Positions 63,322 to 64,000 of a stretch of DNA of 64,000 nt are shown here, piece after piece. The stretch comes from SMWN01 sp965221455. Its GTDB lineage: Bacteria > Pseudomonadota > Gammaproteobacteria > Eutrophobiales > Eutrophobiaceae. Below the pieces are notes generated by a model that saw only the letters and a list, made by a program, of their open reading frames with translations, ran no database searches and was not told the origin of the DNA. The number at the start of each line of letters is the position of its first letter. Position 1 is the first letter of the stretch. The stretch lies in NCBI GenBank assembly GCA_965221455.1, contig OZ244890.1, forward strand, positions 2,108,001 to 2,172,000, read 5' to 3'. The position numbers were made by a program, and so were the translations under genes.

Positions 63322-64000
63322 ATGGGATATGCACTGTTAAAGGAAAAACCGCCTCTAGGGCCAAAAGTAGCTCCTCGGCCAAAAACGGCAATGGAGCGAG
63401 CCGGAGAGCGTTGGTTTAGCAGGGAAAAGTCGCATCTTAAGCTAGGATGCGCGTCAGTTGAAGTAGTTCACCCAGACCATCTGGGGACACCGCAGAAGAT
63501 AACCAATCAGGCACAAGCGACTGTATGGGAAGCGACGTATACGCCGTTTGGGAAAGCGACGATTACCACTAGTACGATTACGAATAATCTGAGGTTCCCC
63601 GGCCAGTATTACGATCAGGAAACGAATCTGCACTACAACTTAAACCGTTATTACGATCCTCAACTCGGAAGATATATTACCAGTGACCGTATAGGACTTG
63701 CTGGTGGCATGAATAGCTATGGCTATGCACTACAAAATCCGATTAGGTATGTTGACCCGGATGGGCGTATTCCGATACCAGTGTTTACCGGGGCAGCAGG
63801 TGCTATTGGTGCTTTCATAGGCACTGCATCTACTGGTGGTAGCCCAAGGGAGATTATTCGGGCTGCTGTCATCGGCGGTTTGGCGGGTGCTGGCGCAGGT
63901 TTGGGATTAGCATTTGTACCTGGTGCTGTTGCTGGCACCATCACCACACCGGGGATTACACAGGCCATTACTGGTATTTTGGGTGGAGTGTTGGGTAATA
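63322..64000 (+). CDS. Rhs family protein, core region (partial, runs off the end)
   Basis: An open frame from 63322 to the window end with the Rhs core motif: HPDHLGTPQKITNQ, then YYDQETNLHYNLNRYYDPQL, GRYITSDRIGLAGG, NSYGYALQNP and YVDPDGRI. After it starts a variable C-terminal domain that is Gly/Ala-rich and hydrophobic here. A stop lies directly upstream of the ATG, so the long N-terminal Rhs shell is missing. This looks like a displaced Rhs tip (orphan module). The C-terminal toxin and any immunity gene lie beyond the window. Confidence 0.8.
   Translation, partial: MGYALLKEKPPLGPKVAPRPKTAMERAGERWFSREKSHLKLGCASVEVVHPDHLGTPQKITNQAQATVWEATYTPFGKATITTSTITNNLRFPGQYYDQETNLHYNLNRYYDPQLGRYITSDRIGLAGGMNSYGYALQNPIRYVDPDGRIPIPVFTGAAGAIGAFIGTASTGGSPREIIRAAVIGGLAGAGAGLGLAFVPGAVAGTITTPGITQAITGILGGVLGN

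Noticed and set aside
1..64000. CRISPR arrays, rRNA genes and tRNA genes
   Set aside because: I saw no regular spaced repeats and no rRNA or tRNA structure anywhere in the window.

Overview
The window is a gammaproteobacterial chromosome segment of moderate to low GC. The first 15.5 kb carries the conserved envelope and lipid A block dxr-rseP-bamA-skp-lpxD-fabZ-lpxA-lpxB-rnhB-dnaE-accA-tilS. Catalytic residues in Dxr, RseP, FabZ, RnhB and DnaE fall at or within one or two positions of the E. coli or Pseudomonas numbers, which also helped fix start codons. The metabolic genes further on (PQQ biosynthesis, a tungsten-type aldehyde oxidoreductase, molybdopterin synthesis, tetrahydromethanopterin/methanofuran-type cofactor genes, a formate-dehydrogenase-like enzyme) suggest an alcohol-, aldehyde- or C1-oxidising lifestyle. 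I cannot name the genus.

Layout. 0-15.5 kb: envelope and housekeeping genes. 15.5-21.7 kb: an unknown gene overlapping tilS, a minus-strand envelope module (MotA/TolQ-like channel, TolR-like protein, a small membrane protein, a VWA-FHA protein), a DUF302-like lipoprotein, an L,D-transpeptidase and a cytochrome b561. 21.8-25.2 kb: a forward-facing integron-type cassette array (five attC-like sites; HigBA, HNH, membrane protein plus YfbU, unknowns, an IS3 remnant). 25.5-32.3 kb: an orphan pqqA with its terminator and a sigma-54-like promoter, a histidine kinase with an NtrC-type regulator, NDH-2, a DUF1244 gene and a receiver-Ser/Thr kinase fusion. 32.5-36.4 kb: an IS5-type remnant and a second attC array facing the opposite way (NYN, unknowns, GIY-YIG). 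No integrase gene is present.

36.7-44.2 kb: two genes of PQQ-dependent alcohol oxidation systems, then aorABC-like genes with a dedicated MoaD-like protein and three small unknown genes. 44.5-49 kb: porin, SHOCT protein, proline iminopeptidase, folP. 48.9-52 kb: pqqBCDE on the minus strand. 52.3-57 kb: a DHPS-related protein, DUF447, MfnB and a pterin carbinolamine dehydratase homologue, then DUF2970 and moaC/moaD/moaE. 57.2-60.5 kb: a molybdopterin oxidoreductase and a Ser/Thr kinase. 60.5-61.9 kb looks like decayed or non-coding DNA with repeats. 61.9-64 kb: a three-gene TIR-like / four-TM / small-protein operon and the core of an Rhs protein that runs off the end.

How it may fit together (inference): PQQ serves periplasmic alcohol oxidation; the tungsten AOR and the formate-dehydrogenase-like enzyme take aldehydes and C1 units further; moaCDE supplies their pterin cofactor. 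pqqA is 23 kb from pqqBCDE, but both have a -24/-12-like promoter and pqqA lies beside a sigma-54-type two-component pair, so the split locus may be co-regulated. The best candidates for something undescribed are the TIR-like/4TM operon at 61.9-63.2 kb and the TolQR-VWA-FHA envelope module at 16.3-19.8 kb. The two opposed cassette arrays are the most unusual structural feature.
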